From the NCBI RefSeq assembly GCF_004786095.1, contig NZ_RHPJ01000002.1, positions 744,001-808,000 on the forward strand: a stretch of 64,000 bases of DNA, read 5' to 3'. The translations under genes were made by a program, and so were the position numbers. Each line of letters opens with the position of its first letter. Position 1 is the stretch's first letter. Below are positions 41,521 through 49,340 of the stretch, in pieces. The notes under the pieces were generated by a model. It searched no databases. It was not told the DNA's origin and worked only from the letters and a program-made list of their open reading frames with translations. The DNA is from Serinibacter arcticus. Lineage in GTDB: Bacteria; Actinomycetota; Actinomycetes; Actinomycetales; Beutenbergiaceae.

Positions 41521-42462
41521 TCAGCGGGCGACGACGTTGCGCAGCTCCTCGCCCGCGAGCAGCGCTGCGACGTTCGCCTGGATCAGCTCCTCCGACCCCA
41601 GCGGGCGTCCGCCGGCCGAGTGCGGCGTGAGGATGAGGTTGGGCGCGTCCCAGAGCGGGTCCTGCTCGGGCAGCGGTTCGGTGGCCGTCACGTCGAGCGC
41701 GGCGCCGGCGATGAGGCCGTCCCACAGCGCGGTGCGCAGCGCGTCCTCGTCGACCGTTGCGCCGCGGCCGACGTTCACGAACCAGGCCTTGCGCGGCAGC
41801 AGCGCGAGGGTCTCGGCGTCGACGACACCCGCCGTCGCCGACGTGGCCGGGAGGATGTTGACCAGGACGTCGGCCCCGGGCAGCACGTCGGGCAGTGACG
41901 ACGGCGTCACGACGGGGAACCCGGCGCGCTCGCCGGCGCTCTGCGCAACGCCCACGACGTCGGCGCCGAGAGCGCGCAGGTGGGCGGCGAGCCGCTGCCC
42001 GATGCCGCCGAAGCCCCAGACGACCACGCGGGCGCCGTCGATCATCGTGAACCGCTCGGCGTTGTCGAGCGGCTGGTCGACGGTCAGCTCGCGCGCCCAG
42101 CGGTGCGTGCGGACGGCCTCGGCGGCGATGTCGAGGCGTCGCGCGGCGGCGAGGATGAGCGCGAGCGCGTGCTCGGCGACGGGCCCGTCGTGCAGACCGG
42201 TGCCGGACGTGAGGACGACGTCGTCGGCGAAGCCCGCCTGCTCGACGACGTCGGTCCCGGCCGTCAGGGTCTGGGCCCAGCGCACCGCGTGCAGATCGGT
42301 CGCCGCTCGCTTCAGCCAACGGGGCGAGATGCTCCACAGCACGATCGCGTCGGCGTCGTGGTGCTCGTCCGGGAGCGGGTCACGGACGGAGTAGAGGACC
42401 GTCTCCACGCCCTCCGGCAGGTCGAGGTCGAGGGGCATGGCGTCGGGGAGGAGCAGCTTCAC
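41521..42462 (-). CDS. D-isomer-specific 2-hydroxyacid dehydrogenase
   Basis: 313-residue NAD(P) oxidoreductase. GFGGIGQRLAAHLRALGADV is the NAD loop; NVGRGATVDEDAL (catalytic Arg), DVTATEPLPEQDPLW (Glu) and LTPHSAGG (His) complete the active site. GTG at 42462 (reads MKLLLPDAMPLDL) is chosen since it starts at the first beta strand; a CAGACT hexamer lies 6 nt before it. Substrate cannot be read from sequence: glyoxylate/hydroxypyruvate or a related keto acid. It sits after the uncharacterised 192-residue gene on the same strand. Confidence 0.9.
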   Translation of the reverse strand: MKLLLPDAMPLDLDLPEGVETVLYSVRDPLPDEHHDADAIVLWSISPRWLKRAATDLHAVRWAQTLTAGTDVVEQAGFADDVVLTSGTGLHDGPVAEHALALILAAARRLDIAAEAVRTHRWARELTVDQPLDNAERFTMIDGARVVVWGFGGIGQRLAAHLRALGADVVGVAQSAGERAGFPVVTPSSLPDVLPGADVLVNILPATSATAGVVDAETLALLPRKAWFVNVGRGATVDEDALRTALWDGLIAGAALDVTATEPLPEQDPLWDAPNLILTPHSAGGRPLGSEELIQANVAALLAGEELRNVVAR

Positions 42463-42491
42463 CCTCCCAGTCTGCCCGGGATCTGCCGGTC

Positions 42492-43070
42492 TCAGGCCAG
42501 GTGGAGCTCGGTGAAGCCGTCGAGGCAGTCCTCCCCGAGCACCGGCAGCAGGGCCTCGCGAGCGTCGTCGAGGAAGGCGGTGGTGAGGTTGAGGTCGGCG
42601 TCGCGCACGTGGTCGCCGTGCTCGCGCTCCACCCGCATCACGGCGGCGACGCCGCGCAGCCAGTCCTCGAGGGCGTCGGCCAGGGGCAGGTAGGTCCCGG
42701 CGACGCTTCCCCTCACCGGGCACTCCGGTGAGGAGGTGTCGACCGCGACCCCGTGCTCCCCGGTCAGGGCGATGACCACCCAGGACCCGGGCCAGGAGGT
42801 GTCGGCGCGTGGTTCGCCGTGCACGTGGACGACGGCGCGACCCTCCTGCAGGCGCGGCAGGTCGTCCCGGCCGGCGAGCTCGAGCGCCAGGACCCCGCCG
42901 ATCGCGGTGCCGCGCTCGATGTCGACCGTGGCCAGGAAGTCCTCGAGCGCGCTCGAGGTGCCGGGGTCCGTCCTGCCGGGCGACGGTTCCCCCGTCAGCG
43001 TGAGGCTGCCGCGGTCACCGGTGCGTCCGAACGTTCCCACCAGGTCGACGACGGCGTCAGCGAGGGTCAT
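42492..43070 (-). CDS. Uncharacterised acidic 192-residue protein
   Basis: Not recognised. Soluble, acidic, no signal peptide. Alternates strands and helices: TYLPLADALEDWLRGVAAVMRVE forms a likely helix after a beta-rich middle. A CAGGAT hexamer lies 6 nt upstream of the ATG, so it may be leaderless. It precedes the dehydrogenase gene by 29 nt on the same strand and is divergent from msrB. Codon use matches its neighbours, so it is likely a real gene. Confidence 0.7.
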   Translation of the reverse strand: MTLADAVVDLVGTFGRTGDRGSLTLTGEPSPGRTDPGTSSALEDFLATVDIERGTAIGGVLALELAGRDDLPRLQEGRAVVHVHGEPRADTSWPGSWVVIALTGEHGVAVDTSSPECPVRGSVAGTYLPLADALEDWLRGVAAVMRVEREHGDHVRDADLNLTTAFLDDAREALLPVLGEDCLDGFTELHLA

Positions 43071-43186
43071 GGCTGCATCCTGCCAGCGGTGGGCGCGAGT
43101 CTCGCCGATCGGCCGCCGACTCCCCGGAACAGGGGAGCAGCGGGCATGGTTGATACCAGAGCAGGACCATCGGAGAGGAGTCGGCA

Positions 43187-43588
43187 GTGACGTATCAGGT
43201 CTGGAAGAGCGACGAGGAGTGGCGCAGTCTGCTGGAGCCGCAGGAGTACGCGGTGCTGCGGCAGGCGGGCACGGAGCGGGCGTGGACCGGTGAGCTCCTC
43301 GACGAGAAGCGCTCGGGCACCTACTCCTGCCGCGCGTGCAAGGCGGAGCTGTTCACCGCCGAGACGAAGTTCGACAGCCACTGCGGCTGGCCGAGCTTCT
43401 ACGCGCCGAAGGAGGGCGACGCCGTCGAGCTGATCGAGGATCGCAGCCACGGGATGCTGCGCACCGAGGTGCGCTGCGCGAACTGCGGCTCGCACCTGGG
43501 GCACGTCTTCGACGACGCGCCGCAGACGCCCACGGGCGACCGGTTCTGCATGAACTCGGTCTCGCTCAGCTTCGACGCCGCGGAGTAG
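43187..43588 (+). CDS. msrB: Peptide methionine (R)-S-oxide reductase
   Basis: Repairs oxidised methionine (R form). 133 residues. Catalytic Cys in RFCMNSVSL near the C-terminus; zinc pairs CRAC (near 46-49) and CANC (near 95-98); conserved FDSHCGWPSFY and GHVFDD. The Cys in HCGWPS can serve as the resolving Cys. GTG start with GGAG upstream. A 21-bp hairpin follows. Confidence 0.96.
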   Translation: MTYQVWKSDEEWRSLLEPQEYAVLRQAGTERAWTGELLDEKRSGTYSCRACKAELFTAETKFDSHCGWPSFYAPKEGDAVELIEDRSHGMLRTEVRCANCGSHLGHVFDDAPQTPTGDRFCMNSVSLSFDAAE

Positions 43589-43620
43589 CGACCCCCGCTG
43601 CCCAGGTCCGGCGTCGGACG

Positions 43621-43664
43621 ACGAACGGCGGCCACGCTCCCGAGGGAGCGTGGCCGCCGTTCGT
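43621..43664. terminator. Bidirectional terminator after msrB
   Basis: Perfect 21-bp arms (43621-43641, 43644-43664) with a 2-nt loop, between convergent msrB and the GlsB-type gene; TT follows on the plus strand within TCGTTGC. Confidence 0.85.
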
Positions 43665-43691
43665 TGCTGCGGGTGATGCGTGACGCTGAGA

Positions 43692-43961
43692 TCAGCGGCG
43701 CGTGCCCCTGCGGCCCGTGACGAAGCCGTAGACCAGCAGGACGACGAGGGAGCCGCCGATGGCGAGCGCCCATGTCTGGATGCTGAAGAACTCCTGCAGG
43801 TCGGCGTCGAACAGCAGCCGGCCGAGGAAGCCGCCGACGAGGGCGCCGACGACACCGAGGATCAGGGTGGCGAGGATGCCGCCCGGGGCGCGGTCCTTGA
43901 GGATGGCCTTGGCGATGGCGCCGGCGATGAGTCCGAGGACGATCCAACCGATGATGCCCAT
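43692..43961 (-). CDS. GlsB/YeaQ/YmgE-family membrane protein
   Basis: 89-residue transglycosylase-associated-type membrane protein with three helices: MGIIGWIVLGLIAGAIAKAI, then GGILATLILGVVGALVGGFL, and WALAIGGSLVVLLVYGFV, ending basic. Family members are stress-induced in many bacteria; function unclear. GAAGGAGCAAC precedes the ATG, a good ribosome site. Confidence 0.92.
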   Translation of the reverse strand: MGIIGWIVLGLIAGAIAKAILKDRAPGGILATLILGVVGALVGGFLGRLLFDADLQEFFSIQTWALAIGGSLVVLLVYGFVTGRRGTRR

Positions 43962-44088
43962 GATGTTGCTCCTTCTACGAATACGAGTGAACCTGGATCA
44001 GCAGGCCCTGCGTCTACGGTGATCGGTCCGGAGTCGTTCGTCAAGGAAACTGTTTGTCAATCGAACCGTCGAGCGCTTTTAGGGGCGC

Positions 44089-46152
44089 TCAGGGCCGGTA
44101 GGGAACCGTCAGGCGACGAAGACGCTGAGCCTCTCGGGCGGTGCGGGCGTCGCCCTCGCCGATGGCGGCGAGCGCATCCGGCAGCTCGGGGCCCGCGTGC
44201 TCGGGCAGACCGTGCTCGACGACGAGCGCCGATGCGAGCGCCAGGAGATCGGGCAACCCGCGCACGCCCGCCAGCGCCAGCGGCGGCAGCGAGGTCACGA
44301 GCAGGACCAGGGCCTCTCGCGCCCCGCCGCCCGCCGCAATCCGTCGGAGCGGATCGACGGCGCGCGCCAGCACCTCCTCCGGTGCGACCGCGACCCTCGC
44401 GAGCGCAGCGCCCGTGACGGCGCCCCACGGCTGCCCGCGCCCGCTGAGGTGGAGAGCGACCTCGACCGCCGCGGCGCGTGCGTCCGGCACGCCGAGGAGC
44501 TGATGGGCCAGCACGGCCCCGACGGCGTCGCCCACCCGCCCGTCGAAGGAGGTGAGGGCGCCTCGGGTCTCGCCGAGGGCTGAGCCGCGGTGGCGGGCGA
44601 CGTGCGGGAGGAGCCACGCGGCGTGCAGCTCCGGGTGGTGCGGCAGCGGGAGGAGCGCGAGCCACCCGACGTCGCCCGACGGCGTCCCCGAGCGGTAGCG
44701 GCCGTCGAGGTCGCCCGCGAGCGTGGGATGGAGCAGGGGCGTCGTCAGCGGTCCCGGCGTGCCCGGCACGACGGCGGGCGCCTCCGCCGTCACCGCCGAC
44801 CACGGGCGGGACGGCTCGCCGACGCGAGGGGTCCGGGACCCGGTCTCGACGCGCACGACGGCGAACCGCGGCTCCGCCAGCCCGCCCTCCTCGAGCCAGT
44901 GGGCCAGTCGAGTCCCGGCCGGCGTCCCGAGCGAGCGCGCGCCGGCGACGGCGTGCCGCAGCTCCGCCTCCTCGAGCGGAACCGTGACCCGCAGCAGCGC
45001 CTGCTCGAGGTCGAGCGGCCACGGTTCCCAGCTCTCCCGCGCGGCCCGCGCCAGGCGTTCGACGAGCACCTCGAGCTCGATCGTGCCGTCGGTCCGGCTC
45101 GGCGTCGCCAGCAGCAGCGGGACCGGGTGGGAACCCAGCAGCCGCCCGACCTCGCCCAGGCGCGCCAGGTGGGGCAGGGGCGAGTCGGGCGGGCCGCCGG
45201 GGCCGACGTCGTCCTCGGCGGTGTCGCCCCCGCGCACGAGTCGCGCCAGGAAGGAGACGACGGCGCCGAGCGGGCCGGGATCGCCGTCGCCGGTCGACCG
45301 GATCGTCCGCAGCAGGCGGTGCGCGAGGTCGCGCGCCTGGGGCGTCCCCCCGAGGTCGCGGCCCCCGAGCCCGCTGACGGCGTCGCGCAGGCCCCCGGGA
45401 TCGGCGGCCCGCAGGTGCACGACGGCGGCCAGCCCCGACTCCCACGCGAGCAGCGTCCCGGCGCGGCCGCGCAGCAGGTCGACGACCGCGGAGGGAGCTG
45501 CGTCCTGCACCGGCCAGGAGGCGCGAGGTGCGGTGGGCGCGGTGTCGTGCCCGGTGGCCGCTGTCGCCACCGCCTCGAGCGGCCCCGGGCCCAGCAGGGT
45601 GCGCGCACGTGCGCGGAGCGCCGGATCGAGCGCGCCGGCGAGCTGCACCAGGTGCGCCCGCACGTCGTCGGGGACGTCGCCGGCCTTGCTCCCGACGAGC
45701 TCGAGCGCCCGCTCCGCGACGTCGATCGCCGGATGGTCGAACGCCGCCGACGCGGTCAGCAGGACGGCGGCCACGTCCTCGCCGGCGAGGTCGTCGCGGC
45801 GCGCGAGCGTCGCCAGTCGCGCGAGCGCCGTGCGCGCGGTGCCCTTGGCGGGGCGGCGCAGGATCGCGGCGCTGGCGTCCAGCAGGTCGGGGAGGGGGAC
45901 GAGCCCGGCATCGTCGAGAGCGCCGAGCGCTCGCTGCGCGAGGGTGACGGTGGGCCCGTCGTCGCTGCGGGCGAGGCCGAGCAGCGTGGCCACGTGCGAC
46001 GCCCACTCGCCGGCCGAGGGCTCGAGGCGAGCCAGCTCCGCGCGAGCCGTGCGCAGCGGTGTCGCCCGGCCTCCGCGCGCGAGGTGGTCGACGGCCGCTG
46101 CGATCGCCTCGGCCCGGGAGGGGGGCGGTGCGCCGACCCGGGGAAGCCTCAT
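44089..46152 (-). CDS. Large HEAT-repeat-like protein (DUF6493 type)
   Basis: 687-residue soluble protein made of helix pairs, Leu/Ala/Arg-rich (for example DVAERALELVGSKAGDVPDD), in its first half as in HEAT-like solenoids; it resembles the actinobacterial DUF6493 group found near SWIM zinc-finger proteins, but no SWIM or VWA/AAA partner is present beside it. The match is by character and not by a fixed motif. The gene is divergent from the AEC transporter with only 51 nt between; TAGCCT (minus strand, 46159-46164) lies 6 nt before the ATG, so leaderless. No membrane segment. Function unknown. Confidence 0.7.
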   Translation of the reverse strand: MRLPRVGAPPPSRAEAIAAAVDHLARGGRATPLRTARAELARLEPSAGEWASHVATLLGLARSDDGPTVTLAQRALGALDDAGLVPLPDLLDASAAILRRPAKGTARTALARLATLARRDDLAGEDVAAVLLTASAAFDHPAIDVAERALELVGSKAGDVPDDVRAHLVQLAGALDPALRARARTLLGPGPLEAVATAATGHDTAPTAPRASWPVQDAAPSAVVDLLRGRAGTLLAWESGLAAVVHLRAADPGGLRDAVSGLGGRDLGGTPQARDLAHRLLRTIRSTGDGDPGPLGAVVSFLARLVRGGDTAEDDVGPGGPPDSPLPHLARLGEVGRLLGSHPVPLLLATPSRTDGTIELEVLVERLARAARESWEPWPLDLEQALLRVTVPLEEAELRHAVAGARSLGTPAGTRLAHWLEEGGLAEPRFAVVRVETGSRTPRVGEPSRPWSAVTAEAPAVVPGTPGPLTTPLLHPTLAGDLDGRYRSGTPSGDVGWLALLPLPHHPELHAAWLLPHVARHRGSALGETRGALTSFDGRVGDAVGAVLAHQLLGVPDARAAAVEVALHLSGRGQPWGAVTGAALARVAVAPEEVLARAVDPLRRIAAGGGAREALVLLVTSLPPLALAGVRGLPDLLALASALVVEHGLPEHAGPELPDALAAIGEGDARTAREAQRLRRLTVPYRP

Positions 46153-46203
46153 GCGGTCAGGCTAGCCGCGGGGCCGGGTCGGCCGACGCGCTAGGTTCGA
46201 GGG

Positions 46204-47124
46204 GTGACGGGAGTGCTCGCGGGGTTCGCGCTGATCGGCGCGATCATCGCCGTCGGCTACCTCGTGGGGCGCTCGGGCGTGCTGGGGGAGGACGCGAGCT
46301 CCGTCCTGTCCCGCCTGTCCTTCTTCGTCGGCGCGCCCGCCCTGCTGTACGTGACGCTGGCCCGCTCCGACGTCGGCGCCCTGGTGGACGCCCGCTCGCT
46401 CGTCTCCTACGGCACGTCGGCGGCGATGATCGTCGTGTACGTCCTCGTCGCTCGGTTCGCGATGCGTCGACCCGCGGGCGAGACCGTCATCGGCGGCCTG
46501 AGCGCGGGCTACGTCAACGCCGGCAACCTGGGCATCCCGATCGCCGTCTACGCGCTCGGCGGTGCGGCCGCCGCGGCGCCGACGATGATCTTCCAGCTCG
46601 TGCTGCTCGCGCCCGCGTCCTTCATCGTGCTGGACCTGCTGGAGAACCGGGGTCAGGGGCGCCGGCTGCGCAACGCGCTCGCACCGCTGCGCAACCCGAT
46701 CCTGCTGGCCTCGGTCGCCGGCGTCGTCAGCGCGGCCACGCACTGGGAGCCGCCGACGATCGTGATGGCCCCGATCGAGACGCTCGGCGGCGTCGCCGTG
46801 CCGGCGATGCTGCTCGCGTTCGGCATCTCGTTGCGGGGGTCGCCGCTGCCCGGCCGCTCGCCGGTCCGAGCGCAGCTCGGTCTCGTCGTCGTGCTCAAGT
46901 CCTTCGTTCAGCCGGCCCTCGCCTGGGGACTGGGCGCCGCCGTCGGCCTGACGGGGGAGGCGCTCCTGGCGGCGGTCGTGATCGCCGGCCTGCCGACGGC
47001 GCAGAACGTCTTCACCTACGCCGTCCGCTACGACCGCGGCGTCGTCCTGGCGCGGGAGTCGGTGCTCGTGACGACCATCCTGTCGGTGCCCGTCGTGCTG
47101 GTCGCGGCGGCCGTCCTGGCCTGA
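46204..47124 (+). CDS. AEC-family (auxin efflux carrier-like) transporter
   Basis: 306-residue membrane protein with about ten helices. Marks: FALIGAIIAVGYLVGRSG at the start, SAGYVNAGNLGIPIAVYALG (the conserved N-x-G-N-L-G-I-P crossover), and AGLPTAQNVFTYAVRYDRG in the second half. Members export malonate, malate or other organic acids; the substrate here is unknown. TAGGTT (46192-46197) is 6 nt before the GTG start, so a leaderless message. Confidence 0.92.
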   Translation: MTGVLAGFALIGAIIAVGYLVGRSGVLGEDASSVLSRLSFFVGAPALLYVTLARSDVGALVDARSLVSYGTSAAMIVVYVLVARFAMRRPAGETVIGGLSAGYVNAGNLGIPIAVYALGGAAAAAPTMIFQLVLLAPASFIVLDLLENRGQGRRLRNALAPLRNPILLASVAGVVSAATHWEPPTIVMAPIETLGGVAVPAMLLAFGISLRGSPLPGRSPVRAQLGLVVVLKSFVQPALAWGLGAAVGLTGEALLAAVVIAGLPTAQNVFTYAVRYDRGVVLARESVLVTTILSVPVVLVAAAVLA

Positions 47125-47257
47125 CGGTGTCCGAGCGGGGGGACCGCGCCGCGACCCGGCGGTGCATCAGGATCCTGGTCATCCCTCGAGGCCCGTGCCT
47201 ACCGTGGTGACGAAGGCCATCCCTGCCGAGCAGCACCCAGACGAGGAGTCGTCCCCC

Positions 47258-48094
47258 ATGGAGATCACCGCCCAGCACGGCCTGTTCAAGGACACGCAGC
47301 TGCACGTCGACGACACGGGCGGCCCGGGGCGTGCCGTGGTGCTCATCCACGGCTGGCCGCTGTCGGGGGAGTCCTGGAGCGAGCAGGTCCCCGCCCTGCA
47401 GGCCGCCGGGTACCGGGTCGTCACCTACGACCGGCGCGGTTTCGGCCGCAGCGACAAGCCGCTCACCGGCTACACCTACGACACGCTCGCCGAGGACCTG
47501 CACGCGCTGATCGAGGGGCTCGAGCTCACGGACGTCACGCTGGTCGGCTTCTCCATGGGTGGGGGCGAGGTCGTCCGCTACGTCGCCAAGCACGGGGCCG
47601 ACCGGCTGCGCAGCGTCGTGCTGGCCGCGGCCGTGCCGCCGTACCTGCTCCAGACGGGTGACAACCCCGAGGGCCCGCTGACCAAGGGCGCCGCCGCGGA
47701 GATGGCCAAGGATCTCCGCAGCGACCGCGACGCGTTCTTCGACGACTTCACCACCCAGTTCTTCTCGGTCGACGGCGAGCTGAAGGTCACCGAGGCGCAG
47801 CGCCAGGAGGCGATCGCTCTGTGCGCGCAGGCCGACCAGCGCGCCGCGCTGCACTGCATGGAGGCGTTCGGCACCACCGACTTCCGCACGGACCTCGAGT
47901 CGCTCGTGTCGGTGCCCACCCTCGTCCTGCACGGCGACGGCGACGGCACCGTCCCGTTCGAGGGCTCGGGCGCGCGGACGCACAAGGCCCTGCCCGCCAG
48001 CAAGCTGCACGTGATCGCCGGGGCGCCGCACGGGTGCAACGTCAGTCACGCCGAGGAGTTCAACCGCGTGCTGATCGACTTCCTCGCGAGCTGA
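47258..48094 (+). CDS. Alpha/beta hydrolase, non-haem haloperoxidase type
   Basis: 278 residues. Oxyanion motif LIHGWPLSGESW, nucleophile Ser in GFSMGGGEVVRY, Asp in HGDGDGTVPF and His in GAPHGCNVSHAEEF complete the triad. The sequence is typical of arylesterase/non-haem chloroperoxidase proteins, which hydrolyse small esters and can do perhydrolysis. ATG at 47258 follows GAGGAG (47243 region); the earlier frame start is shadow. Confidence 0.92.
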   Translation: MEITAQHGLFKDTQLHVDDTGGPGRAVVLIHGWPLSGESWSEQVPALQAAGYRVVTYDRRGFGRSDKPLTGYTYDTLAEDLHALIEGLELTDVTLVGFSMGGGEVVRYVAKHGADRLRSVVLAAAVPPYLLQTGDNPEGPLTKGAAAEMAKDLRSDRDAFFDDFTTQFFSVDGELKVTEAQRQEAIALCAQADQRAALHCMEAFGTTDFRTDLESLVSVPTLVLHGDGDGTVPFEGSGARTHKALPASKLHVIAGAPHGCNVSHAEEFNRVLIDFLAS

Positions 48095-48130
48095 CCCGCC
48101 GGGCACGTCCGGACCGCCTCGCGGCGGCGG

Positions 48131-49105
48131 TCATCGCCGTCGCCGTCGCGGGGTGAGTCGCACGTTCGGCAGGGCCGGTGCGGGGATGCGGTCCTCCCCG
48201 TGCGCCGGCACGACGCCGAAGCGCGCCGCGCGGAGATCGCGGTCCTCCCAGTCGGCGCGGGCCGCGGCCACCTCCTCGTGGGTGCGGCCCACGAAGTTCC
48301 ACCACATCAGCAGGTCCTCGCCCAGCGGCTCGCCGCCGAGCAGCAGGAGCCGGGTGAGACCGTCGTCCCCGGGAGCCAGGTGCTCCACGCGCAGGCTGTC
48401 GCGGCCCCGGCCCAGGTAGAGCAGCGGCCCCTGCGGCAGGTCCTCGCCCGCGACGCGAGCGGCACCGTCGATCATCTGCACGGCGTGCTCGAAGTCTCCT
48501 CGCAGCGGGATCTCGACGTCGGCGCCAGGGTCGACCTCGATCTGCAGCCCGAGTAGAGGCGAGTGGATCGACGCCCGCGAGACGGCGCCGTCGTAATCGC
48601 CCACGAACACCGTGGCCCGAGCACCGGCGAATTCGCGGACCGGAAGGTCCGCGACGTGCTCGAAGGCGCGGGGGACGAACCGCGACGCGTCCGGCAGGGC
48701 GACCCACAGCTGAAGTCCTCGGGCACCCGCGTCATCGACCATGAACTCCGAGTGGGCGACGCCGTCACCGCTCGTCATGATGTTGAGCTCGCCGGGGACG
48801 AGGAGCTGCTCGGATCCGAGCGAGTCCCGGTGCAGCATCGACCCCGCCAACGGCCACGTGACCGTCTGCAACCCGATGTGGGGGTGCGGTAGGACGTTCA
48901 TCGGGACCTCGCCGGGCGTGAACGCGTCGAGGAAGCACCACGCTCCGACCGTCGAGAGGGCGCGGTGCGGCAGCGTCCGGGAGACGACGGCGGCCCGCAG
49001 GCCCCCGAGGGGCACGGTGCGCGCCTCGTACCTCTCCAGGACCGGAGCGCCTGCGGCGTCGGCGGGACAGTCCTGCTCGGTGGGTCGCGCGTCGAGGTTC
49101 GTCAC
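48131..49105 (-). CDS. Pirin-family protein
   Basis: 324-residue bicupin. N-terminal cupin carries HPHIGLQTVTW and later HSEF, the metal ligands of pirin (His, His, His, Glu). Actinobacterial pirins vary from quercetinase to regulators of pyruvate metabolism; the activity here is not known. GTG at 49105 (MTNLDARPTEQD) is chosen over 49192 because the longer N-terminus is basic and not conserved. Converges on the hydrolase gene; a weak stem (48112-48132) lies between. Confidence 0.9.
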   Translation of the reverse strand: MTNLDARPTEQDCPADAAGAPVLERYEARTVPLGGLRAAVVSRTLPHRALSTVGAWCFLDAFTPGEVPMNVLPHPHIGLQTVTWPLAGSMLHRDSLGSEQLLVPGELNIMTSGDGVAHSEFMVDDAGARGLQLWVALPDASRFVPRAFEHVADLPVREFAGARATVFVGDYDGAVSRASIHSPLLGLQIEVDPGADVEIPLRGDFEHAVQMIDGAARVAGEDLPQGPLLYLGRGRDSLRVEHLAPGDDGLTRLLLLGGEPLGEDLLMWWNFVGRTHEEVAAARADWEDRDLRAARFGVVPAHGEDRIPAPALPNVRLTPRRRRR

Positions 49106-49203
49106 CCCGGCATCTTCGCCGATCCGGCCGCGCCGCGTGGCGCGCTCTGGCTCTACATGTGTAGCGGGCGGCGCAATGTACCCGCTTCGCAAGGGAAAAA
49201 CGA

Positions 49204-49259
49204 GTCACAATCAGGTCACAAAACGAATAGATGCGAAAACGCAAAGCGGTCGCTAACGT
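49204..49259 (+). promoter_or_regulatory. Promoter region of the giant surface-protein gene
   Basis: The gap 49106-49340 is AT-richer than the rest of the window. GTCACAA occurs twice (49204-49210, 49215-49221), 11 bp apart on one face of DNA. TAACGT (49254-49259) is a possible -10 about 33 nt downstream, giving a leader near 75 nt with GAAGGTGG before the ATG. The direct repeat resembles the GTCACA-type motif of the cell-envelope regulator MtrA (inference). Confidence 0.45.
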
Positions 49260-49340
49260 GTCGCGTGATCAGGCACGAACGTGCCCTGTCGTGTGCCTCG
49301 CGCAGCGGTGGACGAAACACGGACCCCCCGAAGGTGGACA

